A stretch of 64,000 nucleotides of DNA from Sphingobacterium yanglingense. GTDB taxonomy: Bacteria; Bacteroidota; Bacteroidia; Sphingobacteriales; Sphingobacteriaceae. The stretch lies in assembly GCF_004363245.1 (NCBI RefSeq), contig NZ_SNYV01000020.1:1-64000 (forward strand). The letters are read 5' to 3'. The stretch's first letter is position 1. The number at the start of each line of letters is the position of its first letter. Positions 43,936 to 53,137 of the stretch are shown piece after piece. Below the pieces are notes generated by a model. The model worked only from the letters and a program-made list of their open reading frames with translations, searched no databases and was not told where the DNA came from. Made by a program: the position numbers and the translations under genes.

Positions 43936-43970
43936 TAAAAAGGCTGATTCATACTAAAGAATCAGCCCTT
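43936..43970 (-). terminator. Terminator after dnaA
   Basis: An 11-pair stem (AAGGCTGATTC 43940-43950 with GAATCAGCCCTT 43959-43970, loop ATACTAAA), followed on the minus strand by a short U-run. It faces the terminator of the preceding plus-strand gene. Confidence 0.75.
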
Positions 43971-43992
43971 CTCCTATATTATATTACTACGA

Positions 43993-45420
43993 CTAAGAAG
44001 TTTTTAATTTCTTCTGTATGTCCTGTACGTATGTTTTAAATTTCTTATCCGTTTCGATCAAATCTTCTACTGTCTGACAAGCGTAGATTACGGTAGAGTG
44101 ATCTCTTCCTCCGAAGAAACTCCCAATCGACTTCAAAGAGGACTTGGTATGATTTTTAGCCAGATACATTGATATTTGGCGAGCCTGTACTATTTCTCTC
44201 TTACGTACCTTAGATTTAACCATTTCTACAGGAACTTCAAAATACTCACATACCAATTTCTGAATATACTCCATCGAGATCTCCTTGTGGGTATTTTTCA
44301 CAAAGTTCTTTAGCATCGATTTTGCCAAGTTCAGATCTATTTCTTTTTTGTTTAATGTAGATTGAGCCAATAATGAAACTAGAGCACCTTCTAATTCACG
44401 CACACTATTATCAATCTGTGTCGCTACGTACTCTACAACATTCTCAGGTAATTCTATACCATCAGAGTACATTTTCTTTTTTAGAATTGCTATTCTAGTC
44501 TCTAAATCTGGAGCTTGTATATCGGCAGATAATCCCCATTTGAAACGGCTTAAAAGACGCTCCTCTAACCCAGAAAGATCTTTTGGTGCCTTATCCGAAG
44601 TCAGAATAATTTGTTTTCCTGATTGGTGTAAATGATTGAACACGTGGAAAAATATATCCTGTGTTTTTTCCTTTCCTGCAAAATTATGGACATCATCCAT
44701 AATAATAACATCCATTGCCTGATAGAAGTTTACAAAATCATTGATAGTATTATTCTTCAAGGAATCTACAAACTGTTGACAGAATTTCTCACAAGAAAGA
44801 TATATAACTAGCTTATCTGGCAAGTTCCTTTTTATCTCATTACCGATTGCCTGTATCAAATGCGTCTTACCTAATCCCACATCTCCATACAACATCAAAG
44901 GATTAAATGAGGTACCACCAGGTTTATTGGCCACTGCATAACCAGCTGATCTAGCTAATCGATTACATTCACCTTCCACAAAATTCTCAAACGTATAGTT
45001 CTGATTCAGCTGTGGGTCAACCTGCAATTTCTTTAGTCCAGGTATGACAAATGGATTCTTAATATTTTTATTTAGAGCGACAGGAACTGGGATAGATTGT
45101 CTCTTAGCTTCAGCCCCGTTGCCATTCGAAGGTAGATTTGTCGTATAAGGTATATTAGTAGAAGATTTCTCTACTACGATATTATACTCTAACCTTCCTT
45201 GTTCGCCTAAAAATTTCTTTACAGTCTTACGAAGAATACCCACATAGTGCTCTTCCAACCACTCATAAAAAAACAAACTCGGTACTTGAATAGTTAAAAC
45301 GTTTCCCTCCAAACGAATAGCCTTCACAGGCTCGAACCATGTCTTGAAACTCTGCGCCGGAATGTTATCTTTTATGACCTGAAGACAATTATTCCAAACA
45401 CCTGTATACGTTTTTTCCAT
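43993..45420 (-). CDS. dnaA: Chromosomal replication initiator protein DnaA
   Basis: Initiator that binds DnaA boxes and opens oriC. 475 residues with the usual four-domain layout. Domain I begins MEKTYTGVWNNCLQVIKDN. Domain III has the P-loop LYGDVGLGKTHLIQAIGNE near residue 178 and MDDVHNFAGKEKTQ near residue 240. Domain IV has the DNA-recognition GGRDHSTVIYACQTVEDL near residue 438. Its upstream region holds two DnaA-like boxes, which suggests autoregulation. It lies about 12 kb from the candidate oriC. Confidence 0.97.
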   Translation of the reverse strand: MEKTYTGVWNNCLQVIKDNIPAQSFKTWFEPVKAIRLEGNVLTIQVPSLFFYEWLEEHYVGILRKTVKKFLGEQGRLEYNIVVEKSSTNIPYTTNLPSNGNGAEAKRQSIPVPVALNKNIKNPFVIPGLKKLQVDPQLNQNYTFENFVEGECNRLARSAGYAVANKPGGTSFNPLMLYGDVGLGKTHLIQAIGNEIKRNLPDKLVIYLSCEKFCQQFVDSLKNNTINDFVNFYQAMDVIIMDDVHNFAGKEKTQDIFFHVFNHLHQSGKQIILTSDKAPKDLSGLEERLLSRFKWGLSADIQAPDLETRIAILKKKMYSDGIELPENVVEYVATQIDNSVRELEGALVSLLAQSTLNKKEIDLNLAKSMLKNFVKNTHKEISMEYIQKLVCEYFEVPVEMVKSKVRKREIVQARQISMYLAKNHTKSSLKSIGSFFGGRDHSTVIYACQTVEDLIETDKKFKTYVQDIQKKLKTS

Positions 45421-45801
45421 TCTTAAATTGTTAATAACTTGATAACCAATTAATGATAAAATAATTGTTTATAACTTTCGCTCTCAACGAAGATGACAAA
45501 AATTTCTGAGGTAAAAAAATCAAAAACCAAAAAAAACAATAATAACTAATACACAGCGAGTTATGTCATTTTTAAAGCTGTTTTAACTATAATATTTACG
45601 TCAAATTATACTTTTCCACACGGGCATCTGTTAGCAAGAATAGGTTGCTATTTTCGAAAAAAAATAGATTGCGGATTGAAAATTGTGGAAAACTTTACGC
45701 TCCAATAATTAGTCATTTTCTCCTTTATACACCGCAAAAAATAAGCCACAAATACTTGTGGCTTAATCAATTTAAAAATATAATTTTATTTTGTCCTTAT
45801 T
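45421..45801. promoter_or_regulatory. dnaA upstream region with DnaA-like boxes
   Basis: 381 bases without a gene. TTTTCCACA (45612-45620) faces TGTGGAAAA (45684-45692), each one mismatch from TTATCCACA. Between them lies a perfect 6-base inverted repeat, TAGCAA-N7-TTGCTA (45632-45650). The region near dnaA is AT-rich, with several A- and T-runs. I see no clean promoter match. The dxs terminator sits at its right end (45735-45765). Confidence 0.5.
45735..45765 (-). terminator. Terminator after dxs
   Basis: A 10-pair stem (TAAGCCACAA 45742-45751 with TTGTGGCTTA 45756-45765), loop ATAC, followed on the minus strand by a U-run from the A-tract at 45736-45741. Confidence 0.8.
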
Positions 45802-47730
45802 TTAACCGACCATAGTCTTTGTTGGTTGCGATTGCATTAGTTTTCTACACACTTCTATCACCGCGTTGGCATCATAATTACACAGTCTCCAGAGTTCTGG
45901 TTGCTCACCATGATCCACAATCTCATCAGGAATACCTAATCGTACAAGATTTGCTGTATAGCCATGATCCGCCATAAACTCAAGCACTGCCGAACCAAAT
46001 CCTCCGGGCAATACCCCATCTTCTATAGTTATTACCTTCTTAAATTTTGAAAATACTTCGTGTAATAAACCCTCATCAATTGGCTTCACAAATCGAATAT
46101 CATAATGAGCAGGATATATCCCTTCCTCGTTCAGTGCATGAAAAGCCTTCGATACCTCATTACCTACATGGCCTAAACTAAGAATAGCGACTTCCTCGCC
46201 ATCGACTAACTTACGCCCTTTTCCTATTTCCAAAGCCCTAAATGGACGCTTCCAATCCGCCATTACTCCCGATCCACGTGGATACCTAATTACAAATGGT
46301 CCCATATTCTCCAATTGAGCCGTGTACATCATATTACGCAACTCCTCTTCGTTCATAGGCGCTGCTATCGTCATATTAGGAATACAGCGCATAAATGCAA
46401 TATCATATGCTCCATGATGTGTTGGTCCATCAGCTCCTACTAATCCCGCCCTGTCTAGACAGAATACTACATTTAGATTTTGTAAAGCAACGTCATGTAT
46501 TACTTGATCATAGGCCCGTTGCATAAACGAAGAGTAAATATTACAAAACGGTACTAAACCTTGCGTTGCCAACCCAGCACTAAAAGTTACAGCATGCTGT
46601 TCTGCAATCCCGACATCGAATGCTCTATCTGGCATTGCATTCATCATAATGTTCATAGACGAACCGCTTGGCATTGCTGGCGTAATTCCCATTATCCGAC
46701 TATTACTTTCAGCTAGTTCTACCAAAGTATGCCCGAATACATCTTGGTACTTTGGTGGCTGAGGCTTATCATGCGTGGATTTCTTGATTTCGCCTGTTAT
46801 CTTATCAAATAGTCCAGGAGCATGCCATTTCGTCTGATCTTTCTCTGCGAGAGCATACCCTTTTCCCTTCATTGTAACCACATGTAACAACTTTGGTCCA
46901 TTGATATGCTTCAAATCCTCTAAAGTTTTAACCAATTTATTGACGTCATGCCCATCGACAGGTCCAAAATATCTAAAATTAAGTGATTCGAACAGATTAG
47001 AATTTTTTAACAACGTTCCCTTAATACTTTGCTCCAACTTTTTAGCCCATCCGTATGCGTCAGGACCATTCTTAGAAATCTTAGCCAATACAGCGATAAG
47101 GTCATCTCTGAATCTATTATAGCTTTTAGAAGTAGTAATACTTGTTAGGTATTCCTTCATCGCCCCCACATTGGGATCAATAGACATACAATTGTCATTT
47201 AATATCACCAAGAGATTCGATTTCTCAATACCAGCATGATTAAGGGCTTCAAAAGCCATTCCTCCGGTCAAAGCGCCATCACCTATTATTGCTACATGTT
47301 GCCTATCTGTTTCCCCTTTATAAGCTGATGCTACAGCCATTCCCAAAGCTGCAGAAATGGAGGTTGATGAATGTCCGACCCCAAAGGCATCATACTCACT
47401 CTCGCTGCGCTTAGGAAATCCAGATATTCCACCTAAGACACGATTCGTATGAAAAGAATCACGTCTGCCTGTCAATATCTTATGCCCATAAGCTTGATGT
47501 CCCACATCAAATATAATCTGGTCATAAGGGGTATTCAATACATAATGTAATGCTACGGTCAGTTCGACCACGCCCAAGCTAGCCGCAAAGTGCCCTCCAT
47601 TGACAGAAACAATATCAATAATGTACTGTCTGAGCTCTTTACATACTTCTTCCAATTCACTATCTTTTAGATTACGTAAATCAGACGGAAATTGAATTCC
47701 TTTTAAAAGTGCTCCTGCTTCTACCTGCAT
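45802..47730 (-). CDS. dxs: 1-deoxy-D-xylulose-5-phosphate synthase
   Basis: Thiamine-diphosphate enzyme that joins pyruvate and glyceraldehyde-3-phosphate, the first step of the MEP isoprenoid pathway. 642 residues. It has the FDVGHQAYGHKILTGRR segment near residue 77, HSSTSISAALGMA, the ThDP motif VAIIGDGALTGGMAFEALNHAG near residue 147 with its NDN, and the second-half motifs AVTFSAGLATQG and DGPTHHGAYD. It is a single gene, not linked to ispC or ispH. Confidence 0.97.
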   Translation of the reverse strand: MQVEAGALLKGIQFPSDLRNLKDSELEEVCKELRQYIIDIVSVNGGHFAASLGVVELTVALHYVLNTPYDQIIFDVGHQAYGHKILTGRRDSFHTNRVLGGISGFPKRSESEYDAFGVGHSSTSISAALGMAVASAYKGETDRQHVAIIGDGALTGGMAFEALNHAGIEKSNLLVILNDNCMSIDPNVGAMKEYLTSITTSKSYNRFRDDLIAVLAKISKNGPDAYGWAKKLEQSIKGTLLKNSNLFESLNFRYFGPVDGHDVNKLVKTLEDLKHINGPKLLHVVTMKGKGYALAEKDQTKWHAPGLFDKITGEIKKSTHDKPQPPKYQDVFGHTLVELAESNSRIMGITPAMPSGSSMNIMMNAMPDRAFDVGIAEQHAVTFSAGLATQGLVPFCNIYSSFMQRAYDQVIHDVALQNLNVVFCLDRAGLVGADGPTHHGAYDIAFMRCIPNMTIAAPMNEEELRNMMYTAQLENMGPFVIRYPRGSGVMADWKRPFRALEIGKGRKLVDGEEVAILSLGHVGNEVSKAFHALNEEGIYPAHYDIRFVKPIDEGLLHEVFSKFKKVITIEDGVLPGGFGSAVLEFMADHGYTANLVRLGIPDEIVDHGEQPELWRLCNYDANAVIEVCRKLMQSQPTKTMVG

Positions 47731-47867
47731 ACCAAAAAAATTTCAAAATAAGATACAAAGTAACAATTAATTCCATAAACTATCTACAATTATTTAGAGA
47801 ATTAGTTTTGTCTGTAAAATATACCAGAGATGTTTTTCTAAAACATAAATATTAACTTTCAAATGTC

Positions 47868-47875
47868 TATTTTTG
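47868..47875 (+). promoter_or_regulatory. scpA -7 element
   Basis: TATTTTTG, an exact TAnnTTTG match, ending only 9 bases before the scpA ATG at 47885. The leader would be about 3-5 bases. Confidence 0.5.
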
Positions 47876-47884
47876 AGATTGTAT

Positions 47885-48667
47885 ATGGATGCGACAAACT
47901 ACGAAATAAAACTGGAACAATTTGAAGGTCCCTTTGACCTTTTATTGTTCTTTATCGAACGCGATGAATTGAACATCCACGATATTCCTATTTCTAGAAT
48001 TACAGATGACTTTTTGGATTATATCCAGAAGATGCAATCCTTAAACATAGAATTAGCTTCCGAATTCATTTTTGTTGCCTCGACCCTGATGCGTATTAAG
48101 GCAAAAATGTTACTTCCTCGTCCTGATTTAGATGGAAATGAAAATGAAGTAGATCTAAAGGAACAACTTGTTCAGAAACTTATCCTCTACAAACAATTCA
48201 AGGATGTCTGTGAATCATTAAAAGTTTTGGAAACGGACCGCGAAAAACTACACCATCGCGCCAATATTTCCTATGATCTAAAACACACCCAGCGACAGAC
48301 AACCGAAGAAGAACTCGCATCTTTCGATTTATACAAACTGATGATGGTATATGAAAAGATGATGTTTCATTTTACCCACAGGGTAATGCCTGTGACACAT
48401 ACCGTTGTCAAATTCCCTTATACAATCGAACAGCAAAAGAAAGCCATAGCTGAACTCATTGAGCTCAATAAGAAACTGGATTTCCAACATATCCTCAAAC
48501 ACTCAGAGAATAGAGTACAGTTTGTTTTCAATTTCTTAGCTATATTAGAGATGTTGCAACAAAAACTATTAGAGATAGAGATTGGTGCAGGCTATAATAG
48601 CTTTTCTATAGAAAGGAAAGATCCAAATGCTGTCGATCAAGTCATCGAAGAAGAGGAAGCTAATTAG
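47885..48667 (+). CDS. scpA: Segregation and condensation protein ScpA
   Basis: A 260-residue kleisin that links SMC heads to form condensin and so organises the chromosome near the origin. The N-terminal winged-helix region is clear: YEIKLEQFEGPFDLLLFFIERDELNIHDIPIS near residue 5. ASEFIFVASTLMRIKAKMLLPRP follows, and the C-terminal domain has FLAILEMLQQKLLEIE. scpB and smc are not adjacent. A TTG four codons earlier is possible but would leave the promoter no room, so the ATG at 47885 is chosen. It converges with the enoyl-CoA hydratase gene with a 4-base overlap. Confidence 0.93.
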   Translation: MDATNYEIKLEQFEGPFDLLLFFIERDELNIHDIPISRITDDFLDYIQKMQSLNIELASEFIFVASTLMRIKAKMLLPRPDLDGNENEVDLKEQLVQKLILYKQFKDVCESLKVLETDREKLHHRANISYDLKHTQRQTTEEELASFDLYKLMMVYEKMMFHFTHRVMPVTHTVVKFPYTIEQQKKAIAELIELNKKLDFQHILKHSENRVQFVFNFLAILEMLQQKLLEIEIGAGYNSFSIERKDPNAVDQVIEEEEAN

Positions 48668-49377
48668 CCTCTCTTCAGATTATCCAATACCTCTTTCAAA
48701 TAGGTAAACTGATCTTGTGCCGGAATTGATTTTATAGCTCGTAAAGACTTTATACCTTCTTTCAAGGCACGAACAGATTTATTTTCGAAGCTTCCAATCA
48801 ATATATCCAATTCTTTCCTATCCAAAACACCATCTACAAGCCCTAGATCTCGAGCCCGTTCAAAATCAAAATATTCTGTATCCAGACATAATTGTAGTAC
48901 CTGCTTTTCGGACATGATCTTTAGTAAACTAGCCATCACCTGAAACGGAAATATACCAAGGTCCAATTCCGGCAATCTAAACTTCACATCTGGAGTAGCA
49001 AATACATAAGTACACCCCAAAGCTATCAAAAAACCTCCCGCTATTACATTTCCTTCCATAATAGCTATCGAAGGTTTATACAACCTCTCAAATACCTCGC
49101 CCAGGGATATATTTTCATTTATAATGGTAGGATTTACGTCATCCAGTCCAGCATCTTCAAAAGTCTTTAAATCCATCCCTGCACAAAACACAGGTCCTTC
49201 AGCTTCGATGAGTACCACTTTAATAGCATCGTCTCCATTTACTTTTTGAAACACATGATGTATCTCATTGACCATGGTAGGAGTAAAAGCATTTCGCTTA
49301 CCAGGTCTGGCCAATACCACTTTACAGATATAACGGTCTATTTCAACCTTGATATATTTATACTCTCCCATGTTCAA
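48664..49377 (-). CDS. Enoyl-CoA hydratase/isomerase family protein
   Basis: A 237-residue crotonase-fold protein. It has the oxyanion-hole segments EGPVFCAGMDLKTFED near residue 60 and AIMEGNVIAGGFLIALGC near residue 105, and the FRLPELDLGIFPF segment near residue 133 that keeps the first catalytic Glu. By eye, the second catalytic Glu of classical hydratases seems to be Gln (KQVLQLCLD). By position in the cluster it would act as methylglutaconyl-CoA hydratase or a related enzyme. It overlaps the HMG-CoA lyase gene by 20 bases. Confidence 0.85.
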   Translation of the reverse strand: MNMGEYKYIKVEIDRYICKVVLARPGKRNAFTPTMVNEIHHVFQKVNGDDAIKVVLIEAEGPVFCAGMDLKTFEDAGLDDVNPTIINENISLGEVFERLYKPSIAIMEGNVIAGGFLIALGCTYVFATPDVKFRLPELDLGIFPFQVMASLLKIMSEKQVLQLCLDTEYFDFERARDLGLVDGVLDRKELDILIGSFENKSVRALKEGIKSLRAIKSIPAQDQFTYLKEVLDNLKRG

Positions 49378-50212
49378 TCATCGTTTGAAATGCATCCATA
49401 AGCGCAACACGCTGTTCTATATTTCCCTTTTTGAATCTGTCTAATAATAATTCCATTGGAATATTCCCAACCAAATCATCTTTAGCAAATGGACAACCTC
49501 CATACCCTAATAATGCTCCCTCAAAACGTCTGCATCCAGCATTATACCCAGCTTCGACTTTTAGTAGGGCTTCTTCAATCCTAGCGTGTAGATGTAAACT
49601 TAATTCAGCATTAGGAAACTGCATGGCGACTTGACGATATAGACTAGCAACGGCATCTACAGAAGCTTCCGAAGTCGTATCAGCGATAGAAAATCTATTT
49701 ACCCCTAGATTTGATAGACGATCCATCCATTCTATAACTAAATCTTCATGCCACAGATCACCATAAGGATTCCCAAATGCCATAGAAATATAGACGACAA
49801 GTTCCTGTTTATTACTTTGCATCAGATCACAGATACGTTTTACACGTTCTAAAGACTCATAAACAGACGAATTAGCATTACGTTGCTGAAATGTTTCCGA
49901 AATAGAAAATGGATATCCCAAATAATCTATTCTGTCTAGTCCAGAAGCAACTTGCGCCCCCCTTTCATTGGCAACTATTGCCAACAGCTTAGCCTTTCCC
50001 TTATCCAATCCCTCTAAGACTTCTACCGTATCCTTCAATTGGGGCACAGCTTTTGGCGATACAAAGCTTCCAAAATCGATATACTCGAATAACCCTGAAG
50101 CTAGTAATTGATTAATATAGGTGATTTTCTTTTCTGTAGGAATAAAATCACCTATACCTTGTATTGCATCTCTAGGACATTCTACTAATTTTATTTCCGA
50201 ACTATTTGACAT
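49358..50212 (-). CDS. Hydroxymethylglutaryl-CoA lyase-like protein
   Basis: A 284-residue TIM-barrel lyase that would split HMG-CoA into acetoacetate and acetyl-CoA, the last step of leucine breakdown. The active-site loop LVECPRDAIQGI lies near residue 8, the FGSFVSPKAVPQLKD segment near residue 45, the metal-binding HLHARIEEALLKV near residue 203, and GYGGCPFAKDDLVGN with the conserved Cys near residue 238. Compared with the human enzyme, the Glu after the first strand is Asp, and HCHD is HLHA. The divergence looks like that seen across Bacteroidota. It overlaps both neighbours. Confidence 0.88.
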   Translation of the reverse strand: MSNSSEIKLVECPRDAIQGIGDFIPTEKKITYINQLLASGLFEYIDFGSFVSPKAVPQLKDTVEVLEGLDKGKAKLLAIVANERGAQVASGLDRIDYLGYPFSISETFQQRNANSSVYESLERVKRICDLMQSNKQELVVYISMAFGNPYGDLWHEDLVIEWMDRLSNLGVNRFSIADTTSEASVDAVASLYRQVAMQFPNAELSLHLHARIEEALLKVEAGYNAGCRRFEGALLGYGGCPFAKDDLVGNIPMELLLDRFKKGNIEQRVALMDAFQTMIEHGRV

Positions 50213-51353
50213 CTTTTCGTATTTCGCGTGCGATTACCATTTTCTGTATCGCGCTAGTTCCTTCACCGATTGTACATAGTTTGGCATCCCGAAAGAATTT
50301 TTCAGCGGGAAAATCTTTTGTAAATCCATATCCACCATGTATCTGTACGGACTCATTACTTGCTTCCACGGCAACCTCTGATGCGTAAAGCTTAGCCATA
50401 GCACCTTCTTTTGTTACTTTTTGATGCGTATCTTTCAAATAACCGGCCTGTCTAATCAATAACTCTGAAGCTTCAATCTTCGTTGCCATATCGGCTAATT
50501 TAAATGAAACATCCTGAAAATCAAATATTTTTTGATTAAACTGTTCCCTTTCATTCGAGTATTGCAATGCACATTCGTAAGCACCGCGCGCTATTCCCAA
50601 AGACAATGCAGCGATAGAAATACGACCTCCGTCCAGCAACTTTAGTGCCTGTACAAAACCATTGCCTACTTCTCCTATAACCTGATCTTTGTGAACTCTA
50701 CAATTATCAAAGAACAAACTTGCTGTCTCCGATGCCCGCATTCCCAATTTATCTATCTTCTTACCTGCAGTAAATCCAGGTGTTCCTTTTTCAATAATAA
50801 AAGCCGTCATTCCATGTTTATCTCCCTTCTCACCGGTACGGACAATAACTACTGCTACATCTGCGCTTATTGCATGTGTAATAAAAATTTTGGAACCATT
50901 TATCACCCAATAATCACCATCTTGAACAGCCACGGTAGTCATTCCACCTGCGTCGGACCCCGATCCTGTTTCTGTCAGTCCCCAGGCACCGATCCATTCT
51001 GCTGTAGCTAATTTTGGCAAATATTTTTCTTTTTGTTCTTCACTTGCAAAAGAAAGAATATGATTGGTACATAACGAATTATGTGCTGCTACGGAAAGTC
51101 CTATAGAACCACATACCTTAGATATTTCATCCAAAATAGTGATATACTCCTGATAAGTAAGTCCCGCACCATGATACTTTTCTGGTACTAGAATTCCCAT
51201 AAAACCATAATCACCCATTTTCTTAAAAAGCTCTACAGGAAAATATTGCTTTTCATCCCACTCCATCACAAAAGGTTTGATGTGCGTTTTTGCAAATTCA
51301 CGTGCGCTCTCACGTATCATTACCATTTGCTCGGTATCCTTCGCATTATACAT
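50202..51353 (-). CDS. Acyl-CoA dehydrogenase, short-chain type
   Basis: A 383-residue flavin dehydrogenase that makes 2-enoyl-CoA and passes electrons to ETF. FAD and substrate motifs: WGLTETGSGSDAGGMTT near residue 125, KIFITHAISADVAVVI near residue 150, LDKLGMRASETASLFFDNC near residue 205. The catalytic Glu is in TIGEGTSAIQKMVIAR near the C-terminus, the position used by short-chain enzymes. Isovaleryl-CoA dehydrogenases have Ala there and a Glu in helix G, where this protein has LDGGRISIA. So a short- or branched-chain substrate other than isovaleryl-CoA is likely. It is the first gene of a three-gene coupled operon. Confidence 0.92.
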   Translation of the reverse strand: MYNAKDTEQMVMIRESAREFAKTHIKPFVMEWDEKQYFPVELFKKMGDYGFMGILVPEKYHGAGLTYQEYITILDEISKVCGSIGLSVAAHNSLCTNHILSFASEEQKEKYLPKLATAEWIGAWGLTETGSGSDAGGMTTVAVQDGDYWVINGSKIFITHAISADVAVVIVRTGEKGDKHGMTAFIIEKGTPGFTAGKKIDKLGMRASETASLFFDNCRVHKDQVIGEVGNGFVQALKLLDGGRISIAALSLGIARGAYECALQYSNEREQFNQKIFDFQDVSFKLADMATKIEASELLIRQAGYLKDTHQKVTKEGAMAKLYASEVAVEASNESVQIHGGYGFTKDFPAEKFFRDAKLCTIGEGTSAIQKMVIAREIRKDVK

Positions 51354-51490
51354 AATGAAATTTTACTTATGTTTATATTCAGTTTATAATTATTATTACA
51401 AATATCAAAAAAAACAAATAATATTTTACGATATTTATAAAAATAATTCAAATGACCTTTTGTAAATATTAAATTAATAATCCATAGCAT

Positions 51491-53098
51491 ATGGAAAAAC
51501 TTCTTGAAATATTAAAAGAAAAAACTGAAAAACTTTATTTAGGGGGCGGTTTAGATAAAATCCAAAAACACAAAGAAAAAGGAAAATTCACCGCTTGGGA
51601 ACGTATAAAATATTTACTGGATCCTGATAGTCCTTATACAGAAATAGGAGCTTTTGCTGGAGATAATATGTATCAAGATGATGGAGGCTGTCCAAATGGA
51701 GGTGTAGCTATTGTCATGGGATATATACAAAAAAGACTATGTGTTATTGTTTCTAATGATGCTACTGTAAAAGCAGGTGCATGGTTTCCTATAACGGGCA
51801 AAAAGAATCTTAGAGCACAAGAAATAGCAATGGAAAACCACCTTCCCATTATTTACTTAGTAGATTCTGCGGGTGTATATCTTCCGATGCAAGACGAGAT
51901 ATTTCCAGACAAAGAGCATTTTGGTCGAATTTTCAGAAACAACGCAAAGATTTCAGCAATGGGTATTCCACAGATATCTGCCATTATGGGATCATGTGTG
52001 GCGGGCGGGGCTTATTTACCCATAATGTCCGATTATGCACTTATTGTAGAGGGGACAGGCTCTGTTTTTCTGGCCGGTTCTTACCTTGTTAGGTCCTCTA
52101 TCGGCGAAGTCATTGACAACGAAAGCTTAGGAGGGGCCACCACCCACTCTGAGATATCAGGTGTAACTGACAATAAATATCCAGATGATGAAAGTTGTTT
52201 AGACGCTATCAAAAAAATAGTGGATAAGTTCGGAGATACCCCGAAAGCAGGGTTTTCAAGAATAGCATCCCAATTACCCCTCTTACCAGCTGAGGCCGTC
52301 TATAAAAATCTTCCAGAAGATAGACTCAAGCCTTATAATATGCTCCAGTTACTGGATTCTATCGTAGACAAAGGCTCACTTGAAGAATATAAAAAAGATT
52401 ATGGCAAGACTATAATCTGTGCCTTAGCCCGAATAGATGGATGGGCAGTAGGCATAGTTGCCAATCAAAGAGAAATCGTCAAAGCAAAGAAACCGGGAGG
52501 CACACAAGAAATGCAAATGGGGGGTGTCATCTACTCCGATTCTGCAGATAAATCCGCTAGGTTCATCATGAACTGTAACCAACAGAAAATTCCTTTGGTA
52601 TTCTTTCAGGATGTAACAGGATTTATGGTAGGTTCCCGGTCAGAGCAGGGGGGGATCATCAAGGACGGAGCTAAGATGGTCAATGCAATGGCCAATTCCG
52701 TTGTTCCAAAATTTACGTTTATAATAGGAAATAGCTATGGTGCAGGAAACTACGCCATGTGTGGTAAGGCATATGATCCTAGGTTGATATATGCTTGGCC
52801 TACTGCCCAGATGGCTGTCATGAGTGGTGCTTCAGCAGGTAAAACATTACTACAGATTCAAGAAGCGGCCTTAAAAGGAAAGGGAATACAGCTGTCCGAA
52901 AGTGAAAAAAACAAGTTACTTTCAGAGATAGAACAAAAATATAATGAACAACTAAGTCCTTATTACGCAGCAGCTCGACTTTGGGTAGATGGTGTCATAG
53001 ATCCCAAAGAGACCAGAAAAATCATCAGTATGGGTATTGAAGCTGCAAACAATAATCCAGATATACCAAAATACAATGTAGGGGTTATACAGACCTGA
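51491..53098 (+). CDS. Acyl-CoA carboxylase carboxyltransferase subunit
   Basis: A 535-residue beta subunit of a biotin-dependent acyl-CoA carboxylase, most like methylcrotonoyl-CoA carboxylase beta. Two crotonase-like halves are visible. MGSCVAGGAYLPIMSDYALIVEGTGSVFLAG lies near residue 170, LGGATTHSEISGVTDN near residue 215, and the second half has PLVFFQDVTGFMVGSRSE and IIGNSYGAGNYAMCGKAYDPRLIYAWP. The biotin-carrying alpha subunit is not in the window. It is divergent from the acyl-CoA dehydrogenase operon across a 137-base AT-rich gap that probably holds both promoters. Confidence 0.92.
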   Translation: MEKLLEILKEKTEKLYLGGGLDKIQKHKEKGKFTAWERIKYLLDPDSPYTEIGAFAGDNMYQDDGGCPNGGVAIVMGYIQKRLCVIVSNDATVKAGAWFPITGKKNLRAQEIAMENHLPIIYLVDSAGVYLPMQDEIFPDKEHFGRIFRNNAKISAMGIPQISAIMGSCVAGGAYLPIMSDYALIVEGTGSVFLAGSYLVRSSIGEVIDNESLGGATTHSEISGVTDNKYPDDESCLDAIKKIVDKFGDTPKAGFSRIASQLPLLPAEAVYKNLPEDRLKPYNMLQLLDSIVDKGSLEEYKKDYGKTIICALARIDGWAVGIVANQREIVKAKKPGGTQEMQMGGVIYSDSADKSARFIMNCNQQKIPLVFFQDVTGFMVGSRSEQGGIIKDGAKMVNAMANSVVPKFTFIIGNSYGAGNYAMCGKAYDPRLIYAWPTAQMAVMSGASAGKTLLQIQEAALKGKGIQLSESEKNKLLSEIEQKYNEQLSPYYAAARLWVDGVIDPKETRKIISMGIEAANNNPDIPKYNVGVIQT

Positions 53099-53108
53099 TC
53101 AAAGATAT

Positions 53109-53137
53109 TCATTAGGGCTGGTTTTCAGCCCTAATGA
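53109..53137. terminator. Hairpin between convergent genes
   Basis: A perfect 12-pair stem (TCATTAGGGCTG 53109-53120 with CAGCCCTAATGA 53126-53137) with a GTTTT loop. There is no long U-run on either side. It lies between the carboxyltransferase and acetoacetyl-CoA synthetase stops and overlaps the latter's stop codon. Confidence 0.7.

Noticed and set aside
45421..45801. The dnaA upstream region as the main oriC
   Set aside because: It has only two imperfect boxes and no perfect TTATCCACA. The nadA-nadB gap has perfect tandem boxes and a composition shift, so it is the better candidate.
46268..46283. CCACGTGG palindrome in dxs
   Set aside because: It matches only the CACGTG core, which occurs by chance; the flanking parS bases are missing.
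48664..49377. Naming the hydratase liuC, or the dehydrogenase ivd
   Set aside because: The key residues do not match those enzymes well enough; I left them as family calls.
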